From contig NZ_JAETWB010000012.1 in the NCBI RefSeq assembly GCF_016773205.1, positions 62,001 through 126,000 on the forward strand: 64,000 nt of DNA. The letters are read 5' to 3'. Every line of letters begins with the position of its first letter. The first letter of the stretch is position 1. Source of the DNA: Belnapia arida (lineage in GTDB: Bacteria > Pseudomonadota > Alphaproteobacteria > Acetobacterales > Acetobacteraceae). A program made the position numbers and the translations under genes. The notes beneath the pieces were generated by a model. It was given only the letters and a program-made list of their open reading frames with translations. It made no database searches and was not told the DNA's origin. Of this stretch, positions 18,774 to 27,207 are shown in pieces.

Positions 18774-19719
18774 GGTTGAGCGGCGCGACCACCCGTGTCC
18801 AACGCTCCAGGTCCTGCCGCAGCATCGCCCCGAAGGCCGCGCCATCCGCCCCGTTCGGCACCGCCCCCAGCACGTCGAGCCGTGACGTCACCAACTCGGA
18901 ATGCAGCGCCTCGTTGAAGGCCGTCGCCAGGCGCGCCCGGACTGGCTCCGGCAAGGGTGCCGGCGCCGAGAGCGCCGTCCAGATGCTCGCCTCGAAATCC
19001 GCAACCCCTGCCTCGACCAACGTCGGCACCTCCGGCAGCGCCGGGAAGCGCTCGCGCGAGGCCAGCGCCAGCAGCTTGAATTGCCCCGGCGCCACCGCCA
19101 GCACCGAGGGCACGGAGACGAACATCAGTGCGATCCGCCCAGCCTGGAGGTCGTTGAAGGCCGCCGCCGCCCCGCGATAGGGCACATGCTCGACGCGCAG
19201 CCCCTCCCGCGCGCTCAGATCCTTCATGATGAGGTGCGTGTTGGTTCCGATTCCCGTCGAGGCATAGGGCAGCGGCTCCCGCGCCGCCTTGGCATAGCGC
19301 AGCAGTTCCAGCGCAGTCCGCACCGGCAGACCCGGCGCGGCAAGCAGCGCGACCGGGCTGTCGGCCAGCCAGAGGATCGGGGTGAAATCCTCGATCGGGT
19401 CATAGGGCAGCCGCCGCCCGATCGCCTTGGCGATGGTAAGCTGTCCGGCTGTGGAGAGGAAGATGGTCAGCCCATCCGGCGCCGCCCGCGCCACCGTCTC
19501 GGCGGCGAGCACGCCGCCCGCCCCTGCCCGGTTCTCGACCACCACTTGCTGCCCGAGCGGCCCGGAGACCGCCTGCGCCAGCAACCGCCCCAGCACATCC
19601 TGCGAGCCGCCCGGAGCGAGGGGCACCACCAGCCGCACCGGCCGCTCCGGCACCCACTACGCCCGCGCGACGGCCGGCGCCATCCCCGCCAGCGCCAGCA
19701 GCCCCCGCCTGCGGATCAC
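18760..19719 (-). pseudogene. Bug/TctC-family receptor with in-frame TAG at the signal-peptide boundary
   Basis: The mature domain is intact (RPVRLVVPLAPGGSQDVLGR onward, with VVVENRAGAGGVLAAETVA and STGIGTNTHLI). The natural start is a GTG at 19719, whose GTGA overlaps the stop of the preceding gene. It gives a good signal peptide, VIRRRGLLALAGMAPAVARA. The very next codon is TAG (19657-19659) where Bug proteins usually have Q. Translation could restart at a GTG at 19653, but that product would lack a signal peptide and stay in the cytoplasm. A CAG-to-TAG change, a sequencing error or stop-codon readthrough all fit. Confidence 0.8.
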
Positions 19720-20279
19720 GGCATCACCGACCGGCCGAGCGACTGCATCAGCCGATTGGCATTGGCGAACATGGCGATGGAGTGGATCAGGTCGAGCAGT
19801 TCCAGGTCGTCGAGCCCCGCCTCCCTGAGCGGCTTCAGATCGGCCGCCCCAACCGCCCCCGGTTCCCGCGTCAGCCTCGCCGCGAAATCGACGATCGCCC
19901 GCCGCCGCGGCGACAGCTCCGTCCCGAGCCCCGCCTCCAGCAGCCGCTGCATCACCTCGGCGTCCTTGGTCAACTCCGCGAAGCGCCGGGCATGAACTGA
20001 GGCGCAGTAGACGCAGCCATTGACGATGGAGACCACCGCCGTCGCCAACTCGCGCTCCGCCCTTGGCAGTCCGCGCGGCACATACATCACGCTGTTGAAC
20101 AACGCCCCACGCTCCCCGAGCGAGGCCGGGTCCCGGGCGAGGGTCAGGAAATAGGTCGAGCGCCGTTGCGCCGGCGGGCAGGCCTCCAGCGCCGCGTGCT
20201 GCTCCGGCGTCGCGCTCTCCGCCTCGACGGGCGGGATGCGCGGCTCCCAGCAGACCTCCTCGATGGTGAAGCGGGTCAT
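19716..20279 (-). CDS. AhpD-like alkylhydroperoxidase domain protein (Avi_7169 type)
   Basis: A 187-residue carboxymuconolactone decarboxylase-fold protein. It has the redox motif C89-V-Y-C92-x3-H96 (NGCVYCASVHARRF) of AhpD alkylhydroperoxidases, so a peroxidase or thiol-redox role is likely. Its ATG overlaps the stop of the upstream CMD gene (ATGA at 20276-20279), and its own stop overlaps the GTG of the downstream receptor. The three genes are therefore translationally coupled. The pairing with the next gene matches the Avi_7169/Avi_7170 family pair as I remember it. Confidence 0.82.
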   Translation of the reverse strand: MTRFTIEEVCWEPRIPPVEAESATPEQHAALEACPPAQRRSTYFLTLARDPASLGERGALFNSVMYVPRGLPRAERELATAVVSIVNGCVYCASVHARRFAELTKDAEVMQRLLEAGLGTELSPRRRAIVDFAARLTREPGAVGAADLKPLREAGLDDLELLDLIHSIAMFANANRLMQSLGRSVMP

Positions 20280-20740
20280 GCCCGCGCCTCCTCCTGCATC
20301 GCCCGCAACCCGGCGAGCAGTCTGACTTGAAAGGGGATGAAGGCCACGAGCTGCGTCACCGCCACGATGTCCTGCGGCGACATGCCCGCGGCCGTCAGCG
20401 TGTCGATATCCACCTGCCCGCAGCGCCCCGGCGCCTCCGCCACCATCGCCGCATACCGCAGCAGCGCCTCCGTCCGCGCGCCCTCGGCCGGCGCCCCGGC
20501 CTGCGCCGCCAACGCCTCGCATTCGGCGACGAGCGCCACATCGCCCTGCTGCCGCGCCACGGCCAGCGCGACCGCCGCCCGCTCCTGCGGGCTGACGCCG
20601 CCCGGCGCCTCGGTCAGCACCAGCTCCCGCCAGGCACCCTGCGCGTGCCGCCGGATCGCCTCACGCTGCAGCCGCAGCGCGGCGAGCGGCGAGCCCGCCT
20701 CGATGCCGAGCAGCCGCTCGACCAAATCATCCTCGGCCAT
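20276..20740 (-). CDS. CMD domain protein (Avi_7170 type)
   Basis: A 154-residue helical CMD-fold protein without the CxxC motif. It contains the family-like stretch GMSPQDIVAVTQLVAFIPFQ near the C-terminus. AGGAGTTAAC precedes the ATG, and that same TTAA is the stop of the broken flavoprotein upstream, so it was once the second gene of a larger operon. It probably partners the AhpD-like protein encoded next. The substrate is unknown. Confidence 0.8.
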   Translation of the reverse strand: MAEDDLVERLLGIEAGSPLAALRLQREAIRRHAQGAWRELVLTEAPGGVSPQERAAVALAVARQQGDVALVAECEALAAQAGAPAEGARTEALLRYAAMVAEAPGRCGQVDIDTLTAAGMSPQDIVAVTQLVAFIPFQVRLLAGLRAMQEEARA

Positions 20741-20743
20741 GCG

Positions 20744-20985
20744 TTAACTCCTTTCCGGCCATTCGTCGCCCAGCAGCTCCGGCGCCGCATAGGCATCGAG
20801 CGCCGCGTAATGCAGCGCCTTGTCCTCAACGAAGAAGGCCCGGGTGATCGCCTCCGCCAGCCGCTTCGCCCCGGCGCTGACGGCGGGGATATTCCCTGTC
20901 AGCTTCCCATGGCTGAGCGTCGCCCGGTAGTTGAAGCAATGGATGCGTGACAAGCCCGGGCAAGCCCCCGCCTCGCGCTCCCGAA
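20744..20985 (-). pseudogene. C-terminal remnant of a flavoprotein-like oxidoreductase
   Basis: Only the last 75 or so residues remain, from about REREAGACPGLSRIHCFNY through RATLSHGKLTGNIPA to the end GDEWPERS and TAA. There is no start, and upstream the frame runs into unrelated sequence from the opposite-strand LysR remnant. The style recalls the tail of flavin/NAD(P)-dependent oxidoreductases that travel with CMD proteins, but that identification is from memory and weak. The remnant sits where the first gene of the CMD-CMD-receptor operon should be. Confidence 0.5.
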
Positions 20986-21015
20986 AGCTGAAATCCGGCG
21001 CCAGATCGGCCGAGG

Positions 21016-21420
21016 CGCCCTGCATCGCCCTGCTCCGCGCCGACGACCCCCTCGCCGCCGGAGCCGTCGTCCCGCTCCGCGCCCTCGCCGGCCGCCGCAT
21101 CATTTCGACGGCCAATCCCAACCGCCTCCGCCACCGCGTGGACGCGGCGCTGCACGCGGCCGGCATCGCCTGTACCGAGCTGATCGACACCACCACCTCG
21201 CTGAGCGCCATGGACGCCGTCCGCGCCGGCCTCGGCATCGCCCTCACCGAGCCGCTGACACCCGCCGGCCTGCCGTCGAAGGGCTCGTCGCCCGGCCACT
21301 CGACGTGAACATCCCCTTCTACTGGGCGTCGTCACCCTGGCGACGCAGCCGGTTTCGCCGCTGCTGGAGCAACTCATCAGCCAGATCGAAGCGATTATCG
21401 AGGGAAGTGCTGCCTCCCCC
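21016..21420 (+). pseudogene. Remnant of a LysR-type regulator, C-terminal half, frameshifted
   Basis: The plus strand reads ADDPLAAGAVVPLRALAGRR, then TTSLSAMDAVRAGLGIALTE, which is the effector domain of a LysR regulator. The DNA-binding half is gone. Two single-base losses follow. One near 21274 separates GLP from VEGLVARPLDVNIPFYW. Another near 21325 separates FYW from GVVTLATQPVSPLLEQLI. Restoring one G at each site gives a continuous LysR C-terminus. It abuts the flavoprotein remnant on the opposite strand, so the junction near 21.0 kb marks a deletion that removed the fronts of both genes. Confidence 0.75.
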
Positions 21421-21436
21421 GAACTCCCTCCGCCAA

Positions 21437-21450
21437 GGGCCGAAAGGCCC
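21437..21450 (-). terminator. GAAA-loop hairpin after livF
   Basis: GGGCC (21437-21441), GAAA loop, GGCCC (21446-21450): a short stem with a stable tetraloop, 15 bp past the livF stop. It can close the transporter transcript. No strong T-run follows. Confidence 0.5.
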
Positions 21451-21464
21451 CTGGGCCCTCTGAG

Positions 21465-22214
21465 TCAGCCGTGCAGCGCCGAGGGGACTTCCTGGCCGAA
21501 ATAGGCCAGCTCCAGGCGATGCGGCAGGTCGGGCTCGTCCGCCCGCGCCTCCAGCACCAGGCGTCCCTGCGCCATCGCCACCACGCGGTCGGAGACGGCC
21601 AGCGCCTTCTCGATCAGCTGCTCCACCAGCAGCACCGCCGTGCCGCGCTCGCGCAGCGCCCGCACTACGCCGAGCACCCGGTCCACCAGCACCGGCGACA
21701 GCCCGGCCGAAGGCTCGTCCAGCATCAGTAACCTCGGCCGCTGCACCAGCCCCTGCGCGACCGCCAGCATCTGCTGCTGCCCGCCGCTCAGCGCGCCACC
21801 CTTGTCCTGCCGCTTCGCTGCGATCTCGGGGAAGTACTCCAGCGCCTCCTCCACCCGCCGCATCCGCTCGCTGCGCGGCACGTCGTAGCCGGCCAGCAGC
21901 AGGTTGTCGGTGACGGAGATCTGGGTGAAGACCCGGTGCCCCTCGATCACATGCACCAGGCCCTGCCGCACCGCCGCGCGCGGATCAGCCCCCGTCAGCT
22001 CCACGCCGCCGAACCGCACCCGCCCCGCACTCGGCGGCAGCAGGCCGGAGATGGCGCGCAGCAGAGTCGTCTTCCCCGCCCCGTTCGGCCCGAGCAGCGA
22101 CACCACCTCGCCCGCGCCGATCCGCAGGTCGATGCCGTGCAGCACCGCGATCTTTCCATAGCCGGAGCAGAGGCCGCCCACCTCCAGCAGCGGCTTATGC
22201 TCCGAGATAGGCAC
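21465..22214 (-). CDS. livF: Branched-chain amino acid-type ABC transporter ATP-binding protein LivF
   Basis: A 249-residue ATPase of the LivF type. Walker A is GPNGAGKTTLLRAISG, the signature is LSGGQQQMLAVAQGL and Walker B is RLLMLDEPSAGLSP. VIEGHRVFTQISV is typical of LivF rather than LivG. A GTG start at 22214 lies inside the end of the preceding gene (20-bp overlap). With its neighbours it forms a complete HAAT-family importer. The adjoining catabolic genes suggest an aromatic or other organic acid rather than an amino acid, but that is inference. Confidence 0.92.
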   Translation of the reverse strand: MPISEHKPLLEVGGLCSGYGKIAVLHGIDLRIGAGEVVSLLGPNGAGKTTLLRAISGLLPPSAGRVRFGGVELTGADPRAAVRQGLVHVIEGHRVFTQISVTDNLLLAGYDVPRSERMRRVEEALEYFPEIAAKRQDKGGALSGGQQQMLAVAQGLVQRPRLLMLDEPSAGLSPVLVDRVLGVVRALRERGTAVLLVEQLIEKALAVSDRVVAMAQGRLVLEARADEPDLPHRLELAYFGQEVPSALHG

Positions 22215-23937
22215 TGACCACCTCCTTGTGGACGCGGATTTCCGCCGGCGTCCCCGCCGCCAGCACCCGCCCGAGATTGAGCACCGTCACCCGGTCGCAA
22301 ATATCGAAGATCAGGTCGGCATGATGCTCGACGAGCAGCACCCCCACCCCCTGCCGGCTGATGGCGCGGATCAGGCTGCCAAGCCGCTTGATCTCCTCGA
22401 CGGACAGCCCTGCCGCAGGCTCGTCCAGCATCAGGAATTCCGGCCGCAGCATCAGCGCCCGGGCGATCTCCATGAAGCGCAGCTCGCTGTGCTGCAACCG
22501 GTCCGCCCGCACCTCCGCGAGCCCTCCGAGCCCGACCGCGTCCAGCGCGAGCCGCGCCCGGTCCGCCATCACGCGCTCCTCCGCCCGCTGCCGTGGCAGC
22601 GAGAGCAGCGCCTCGACGAAGCCTGCCTTGCCCTCGACCGTCGCGCCGATCGTGACGTTCTCAAGGACGGTCGCCTCGCCGATCATGCGCGGCGTCTGGA
22701 AGGTCCGGGCGATGCCCCTGCCCGCCCGCCCCGCGGGCCGTCCCGCCGCCAGTTCCGCACCGGCCAGGGTCATCGCCCCCTCCTGCGGCTGGTAATAGCC
22801 GGAGATGACATTGAGCGTCGTCGTCTTGCCGCTGCCGTTCGGCCCGATCAGCCCATGCACCTCGCCCTGCCGCAAATCGAGGTCGATGCCGTCGATCGCC
22901 CTGACGCCGCCGAAGGCCAGCACGATGCCCCTGAGCGAGAGCACCGCCCGTTCCCCCCGCTCGCCGATCAGCGTGCGCAGCGCCGCCTCCTGCGGCCGGA
23001 TCGCCCGGTCCTCCGGCAGCGGCCGCCGCCCGCTGCGGTCGAGCAGCGCCGCGATCCCGCCCGGGATCGCCAGCACAATCACCAGCAGCAGCGCGGCGTA
23101 GAGGAAGGTGGACCAGGCCGCGAGCGGCGCCGCCACCTCCGGCAGCAGGGTCAGCAATATGGTCCCGAGCAGCGGCCCGAGGATCGAGCCGCGCCCGCCG
23201 ATCAGGACAGCGATGAAGAACAGCAACGACAGGTCGAAGGTGAAGGCATCTGGCGTGATATAGGTCTGCAGCGTGGCGAAGAGCCCGCCCGCGAAGGCCG
23301 CCAAGGCGCCGGCCAGCAGGAAGACCATTGCCAGCAGGCGCGGCTTGGCAATGCCGCTTGCCTCCGCCGCCACCTCCGAGTCACGGATGGCAATCAGCGC
23401 CCGCCCGAACCGGCTCCGCGCCAGATTCGCCGTCGCCCAGGTACACACCACGGCCACACCCAGGCAGAAATAGTAGAACCCCCAGGCCGTATCCATCGGC
23501 GCCGGCAGGCTGGGCCCGGGGATGCCGATCCCGCCCCCCGTCACATCCTGCCAAGCGAGGGTGATCTGCGTGACGATGGTGGCGAAGCCGAGCGTCGTCA
23601 TGGCGAAGTAGAAAGTCCGGAGCCGCAACGCCGGCAACCCGACGATGACGCCCGCCACCGCCCCCGCCGCCGCCGCGATGCCGAGCGCCGCGAAGGCCGG
23701 CAACGGCTCCATCACCGTCCCCGCCGTCAGGACACTGGCGGTGTAAGCCCCGATCGCCAGCAACGCGACATAGCCGATGGCCAGCTGCCCCGCGAAGCCG
23801 ACGATCAGGTTGAGCCCCGCGACCAGCACCCAGTAGATGCAGGCCCGCGTGGCGATCAGCGCCCAGTACTCGTTGCCCGTCAGCGGCAGCAGCAGGGCGA
23901 GCGCCAGCAGCGCGAGGAAGGGCCACAGCTTCGCCAT
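22195..23937 (-). CDS. LivM-LivG fusion: ABC permease joined to ATP-binding domain
   Basis: A single 580-residue polypeptide. Residues about 1-310 are a LivM permease with eight or so helices (including VAGLNLIVGFAGQLAIGYVA). Residues about 335-580 are a LivG ATPase with Walker A GPNGSGKTT (K371), signature-like LQHSELRFMEIARAL and Walker B FLMLDEPAAGLSVEE. There is no break in frame between the halves. The ATG at 23937 has GGAGGG seven bases before it; a GTG six bases earlier overlaps livH's stop. Such fusions occur in several proteobacteria, so this is probably functional. Confidence 0.92.
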   Translation of the reverse strand: MAKLWPFLALLALALLLPLTGNEYWALIATRACIYWVLVAGLNLIVGFAGQLAIGYVALLAIGAYTASVLTAGTVMEPLPAFAALGIAAAAGAVAGVIVGLPALRLRTFYFAMTTLGFATIVTQITLAWQDVTGGGIGIPGPSLPAPMDTAWGFYYFCLGVAVVCTWATANLARSRFGRALIAIRDSEVAAEASGIAKPRLLAMVFLLAGALAAFAGGLFATLQTYITPDAFTFDLSLLFFIAVLIGGRGSILGPLLGTILLTLLPEVAAPLAAWSTFLYAALLLVIVLAIPGGIAALLDRSGRRPLPEDRAIRPQEAALRTLIGERGERAVLSLRGIVLAFGGVRAIDGIDLDLRQGEVHGLIGPNGSGKTTTLNVISGYYQPQEGAMTLAGAELAAGRPAGRAGRGIARTFQTPRMIGEATVLENVTIGATVEGKAGFVEALLSLPRQRAEERVMADRARLALDAVGLGGLAEVRADRLQHSELRFMEIARALMLRPEFLMLDEPAAGLSVEEIKRLGSLIRAISRQGVGVLLVEHHADLIFDICDRVTVLNLGRVLAAGTPAEIRVHKEVVSAYLGA

Positions 23938-23939
23938 CC

Positions 23940-24797
23940 TCACACCCTCCGCGCCGCCGGCGCCCCGAACATCCCCTGCGGCCGCGCCAGCAGCACGATA
24001 ATGAAAAGGGTGAAGACCGCGACCGAGGAGAAGATGCCCCCCACCATGAAATTCGCCGCCTGCTGGAACAGGCCGAGCAGCAACCCGCCGATCACAGCCC
24101 CCCGGTTGTTCCCGAGCCCGCCGAGCGCGACGGGGATGAACCCGTAGAAGTTGAGCAGCGGCCCATTGGCGAAGAAGGCCAGCAGCAGCTGCCCGCCGGC
24201 GAAGCCCGCCAGCGCCCCCACCGCGCCGGCCAGCGCATAGCTCGCCATACGCAGATTCCGCTCCGGCAGCCCCAAGGCCCGCGCCGCGAAGTTATCCTCG
24301 GCGATGGCGACGAAGGCCCGCCCCACCAGCGTGTACCGGTAGAGATATTCGAGCCCGAGGATGGTCACAGCGCAGGCCGCCACCGGCAGCCAGTATTTCT
24401 CGTCCCAGATCCCCGCCCCGATCCCGGCCAGCCTGGGGAAGGGCTGCGGCTCCGTGCTCCATTCCAGCGCCGTCGCATGCTGGATCAGAAGTGCTACGGC
24501 GAGCGTCGAGAGCACGTAGAGATGCTGGTCGAGGCTCTTCAGCACCGGCCGCACCGCAACCACCTCCGTCACCACCCCGAGCAGCGCGCAGCAGGCGAGC
24601 GTCGCCAGCAACCCCACCGGCATCGGCAGCCCCAGCCGCAGGATGAAGAGCGAGCCGAGCACGCCCCCCAGCATCCCGAGCTGCCCCGCAGTGAAGCTCA
24701 TCACCCGCGAGGTCGAGAACATGGTGTTGTAGGTGATGCCGATCAGCGCATAGACCGCGCCGACTGCCAGGCCCGAGGCCAGGATCGAGGCGAGCAT
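23940..24797 (-). CDS. livH: Branched-chain amino acid-type ABC permease LivH
   Basis: A 285-residue inner-membrane permease. It begins MLASILASGLAVGAVYALIG, continues NTMFSTSRVMSFTAGQLGML, and carries the EAA-like loop LGLPERNLRMASYALAGAVG, all typical of LivH. It starts five bases after the binding-protein gene's stop, so the order is binding protein, LivH, LivMG, LivF in one operon. Confidence 0.93.
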   Translation of the reverse strand: MLASILASGLAVGAVYALIGITYNTMFSTSRVMSFTAGQLGMLGGVLGSLFILRLGLPMPVGLLATLACCALLGVVTEVVAVRPVLKSLDQHLYVLSTLAVALLIQHATALEWSTEPQPFPRLAGIGAGIWDEKYWLPVAACAVTILGLEYLYRYTLVGRAFVAIAEDNFAARALGLPERNLRMASYALAGAVGALAGFAGGQLLLAFFANGPLLNFYGFIPVALGGLGNNRGAVIGGLLLGLFQQAANFMVGGIFSSVAVFTLFIIVLLARPQGMFGAPAARRV

Positions 24798-24802
24798 GCG
24801 GC

Positions 24803-25978
24803 TCAGCCGTAGCCCGGCGCGAGCGCGAAGGTACCGTTCTTCCCCGTCGAGGCCGCCGACATCACCACATCCGAGACGGGGTAGCCGTTATGGTCCTGTG
24901 CGGTGAAGCTGTACTCGCCGAAATAGCCCGGATACTGCTTCAGCGAATTCCATTGCCCGATGATCGCCTGGTTGCTGGTCGCCCCCGTCGCCTCCACCGC
25001 CTTCGCCACCAGCTCGACGGCGTCGATGCCGCAGGCCACCCACCAGAGCAGCGTGTCCTGCAGGTTCACCTTGCCCCGCATGCGCTGCACCAGTTCCTCG
25101 TTGCGCGGCGGCAGCTTGCCGGAGGCGTCGTAGCTGCAGCTCTTGTAGCCGATGGCGTAGACCTTCTCCCAATTCGCCGGCTTGTCGATCAACGTCCCGA
25201 TCTCGCCCGAGGCCAGCGATGGATGCCCGATGAAGGGCACGTCCCAGCCCATCGCCGCCCGCGTGTTCAGCAGCCGTGCGATCATCCCCGTGGAGACGCT
25301 CCAGATGACGATCGCCTGCGCGCCCGCACTCCGCGCCCGCAGCATGTCGGGCGTCATGTCCGGCTGCGTCGCGTCGATATTCGCCTTGGTGACGACCTCC
25401 GCGCCGTCCTTCTGGAAGGCGGCCGCCGAGGCATTCGCCGCCGTCACGCCATAGCCCGTCGTGTCGCCGATGACCGCGACTTTCTTCGCCTTGGCGATGT
25501 TCAGCGTATAACCGCGCACCGCATCGTCCCATTGCGTGTTGGAAGGCGCGATGCGGAAGGCATTCGGGTATTTCGCCGGGTCGATCAGGCTGTCCACCAC
25601 GCAGGGGTGGATGTTCGGCATCTTCCCCCGCGCCATGATCGCCGTGACGGCCAGCGACTCGCCCGAGTTGGTCGGCCCCCAGATCGCATGCACGCGGAGC
25701 TGGCTGATCATCTCCTGCGTCGCGTTCACCGCCTTGGTCGGGTCGCCCTGGGTGTCGCGGGTGATGATCTCGACCTTCCGCCCCTTCACCCCGCCGGCGG
25801 CGTTGATCGCCTCCGCCGCCCACATCACGCCGCGGTTGAAGCCGATCGCCGGCGCCGAGCTCGGCCCGGTCATGGCGGCGAGCCAGCCGATCTTGATCGG
25901 CTCGTTCTGCGCGATGGCCGGCATCGCCAGCCCGCTGGCGGCAGCAGCGAGGCCCAAGCCTCGGCGAGTGATGATCAT
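24803..25978 (-). CDS. ABC transporter substrate-binding protein (Leu/Ile/Val-binding type)
   Basis: A 391-residue periplasmic-binding protein, type I fold. The leader MIITRRGLGLAAAASGLAMPAIAQ contains RRGLG and may use the Tat or Sec route. The mature part begins EPIKIGWLAAMTGPSS and has AAEAINAAGGVKGRKVEIIT and VAVIGDTTGYG, typical of LivK/AmiC-like receptors. It is the first gene of the transporter operon and lies next to an enolase-superfamily enzyme, so an organic acid ligand is plausible. Confidence 0.9.
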   Translation of the reverse strand: MIITRRGLGLAAAASGLAMPAIAQNEPIKIGWLAAMTGPSSAPAIGFNRGVMWAAEAINAAGGVKGRKVEIITRDTQGDPTKAVNATQEMISQLRVHAIWGPTNSGESLAVTAIMARGKMPNIHPCVVDSLIDPAKYPNAFRIAPSNTQWDDAVRGYTLNIAKAKKVAVIGDTTGYGVTAANASAAAFQKDGAEVVTKANIDATQPDMTPDMLRARSAGAQAIVIWSVSTGMIARLLNTRAAMGWDVPFIGHPSLASGEIGTLIDKPANWEKVYAIGYKSCSYDASGKLPPRNEELVQRMRGKVNLQDTLLWWVACGIDAVELVAKAVEATGATSNQAIIGQWNSLKQYPGYFGEYSFTAQDHNGYPVSDVVMSAASTGKNGTFALAPGYG

Positions 25979-26005
25979 GGCTGTCTCTCCCTTAGGTTTC
26001 TTCGT

Positions 26006-27118
26006 TCACAGCGCTATGCGGACCGGCGCTCCGCGCGTCACCCGCGCGAGCATCGCCGGGTCCGGCTCCACCCCGAGACCCGGCCCGCGCGGCACTGCGA
26101 CCGTCCCGTCCGGGCAGCGCACCCAGGGGTCGAAGGGGTTCGGCTCCATCTCGAGCCACAGCACCTCGACCATCGGCCGCTCCACCAGCGCCGCCGCGAC
26201 ATGGATGGTGGCGACGAGCCCCGGCCCGAAATACGGGCTGTGCGGCATGACGGCGACGCCATGCGCCTCGCAGAGCGCGATCACCTTCCGCATCTCGGCG
26301 ATGCCGCCGACCTTGGTCACGCTCGGCTGCGCATAGTCGATCGCCCCGGCGTCGATCAGCGCCTTGAAGCCGAACAGCCCTGCCGTATTCTCCCCCGCCG
26401 ACAACGGAATCCCGTACCGACGCAGGCTCGCCAGCCCCGCCGCATCCTCCGGCGGCCACACCGGCTCCTCCAGCCAGAACAGCCCCTCGCCGGCCAGCGA
26501 CCGCGCCATCTCGCGCGCGACCGGCGGCGTCCAGGCGCAGTTCACGTCGAGCATGATTTCGGCCCCCGGCGCCGCGCGTCGCGCCGCAACCACCGCCTCC
26601 CGCGTCACCTCATGCAGCTTGATATGCCGATAGCCCCGCGCCGCCGCCTCCGCCGTGTTCCGCGCGACGAGATCGAGGTCCCCGCCATAGGAGAGCAGGC
26701 TTGCATAGGCCGGCAGCCGCTCCGGCGCCGCCCCGCCCAGCAACCGCCACACCGGCTGCCCGCAGCGCTTGCCCATGATGTCCCAGAGCGCGATCTCGAT
26801 GCCCGAGAAGACATAGACGAAGACGCCATTGCGCCCCAGCAGATGCGTCCCGTGCAGCACCCGCCGCGAGAGCCCATTGATATCGGAGGAATCCTGCCCC
26901 AGCACCAGCGGCGCGACGATGCTCTCCAGCGCCGCCCTCGTGGTCGGAATGGCGGCATGACCGAAGGCCTCGCCCCAGCCGACCAGCCCATCCTCCGTCT
27001 CGACGCGGACGAGCAGCACCTCCATCCGGTCCCAGAGCTGCCCGGCGAAGCGCCCATGCGGCCCGCCCATGGTGAAGGGCATGGACAGGACCGAGGTTTC
27101 GACGGCCGTGATGCGCAT
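26006..27118 (-). CDS. Mandelate racemase/muconate lactonizing enzyme family protein
   Basis: A 370-residue enolase-superfamily enzyme, which abstracts a proton alpha to a carboxylate with a bound magnesium. The cap domain (1-125) begins MRITAVETSVLSMPF. The barrel has K167-L-H169 at the catalytic KxK position, metal ligands D191 (DVNCAW), E217 (LEEPVW) and the glutamate of SAGENTAG. The second K of KxK is replaced by H, which points away from classic muconate cycloisomerases. The ATG at 27118 is the family start. It is in line with the transporter and the enoyl-CoA hydratase. Confidence 0.87.
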   Translation of the reverse strand: MRITAVETSVLSMPFTMGGPHGRFAGQLWDRMEVLLVRVETEDGLVGWGEAFGHAAIPTTRAALESIVAPLVLGQDSSDINGLSRRVLHGTHLLGRNGVFVYVFSGIEIALWDIMGKRCGQPVWRLLGGAAPERLPAYASLLSYGGDLDLVARNTAEAAARGYRHIKLHEVTREAVVAARRAAPGAEIMLDVNCAWTPPVAREMARSLAGEGLFWLEEPVWPPEDAAGLASLRRYGIPLSAGENTAGLFGFKALIDAGAIDYAQPSVTKVGGIAEMRKVIALCEAHGVAVMPHSPYFGPGLVATIHVAAALVERPMVEVLWLEMEPNPFDPWVRCPDGTVAVPRGPGLGVEPDPAMLARVTRGAPVRIAL

Positions 27119-27207
27119 GAGCCTGGATGTTCCCCCGGGCCCTCTCGCCGGGGCCGCTCCCGCATCCTGCGGCGCCCCGGCGCGGAGTTCAACCGGCCCT
27201 CCCCGGA

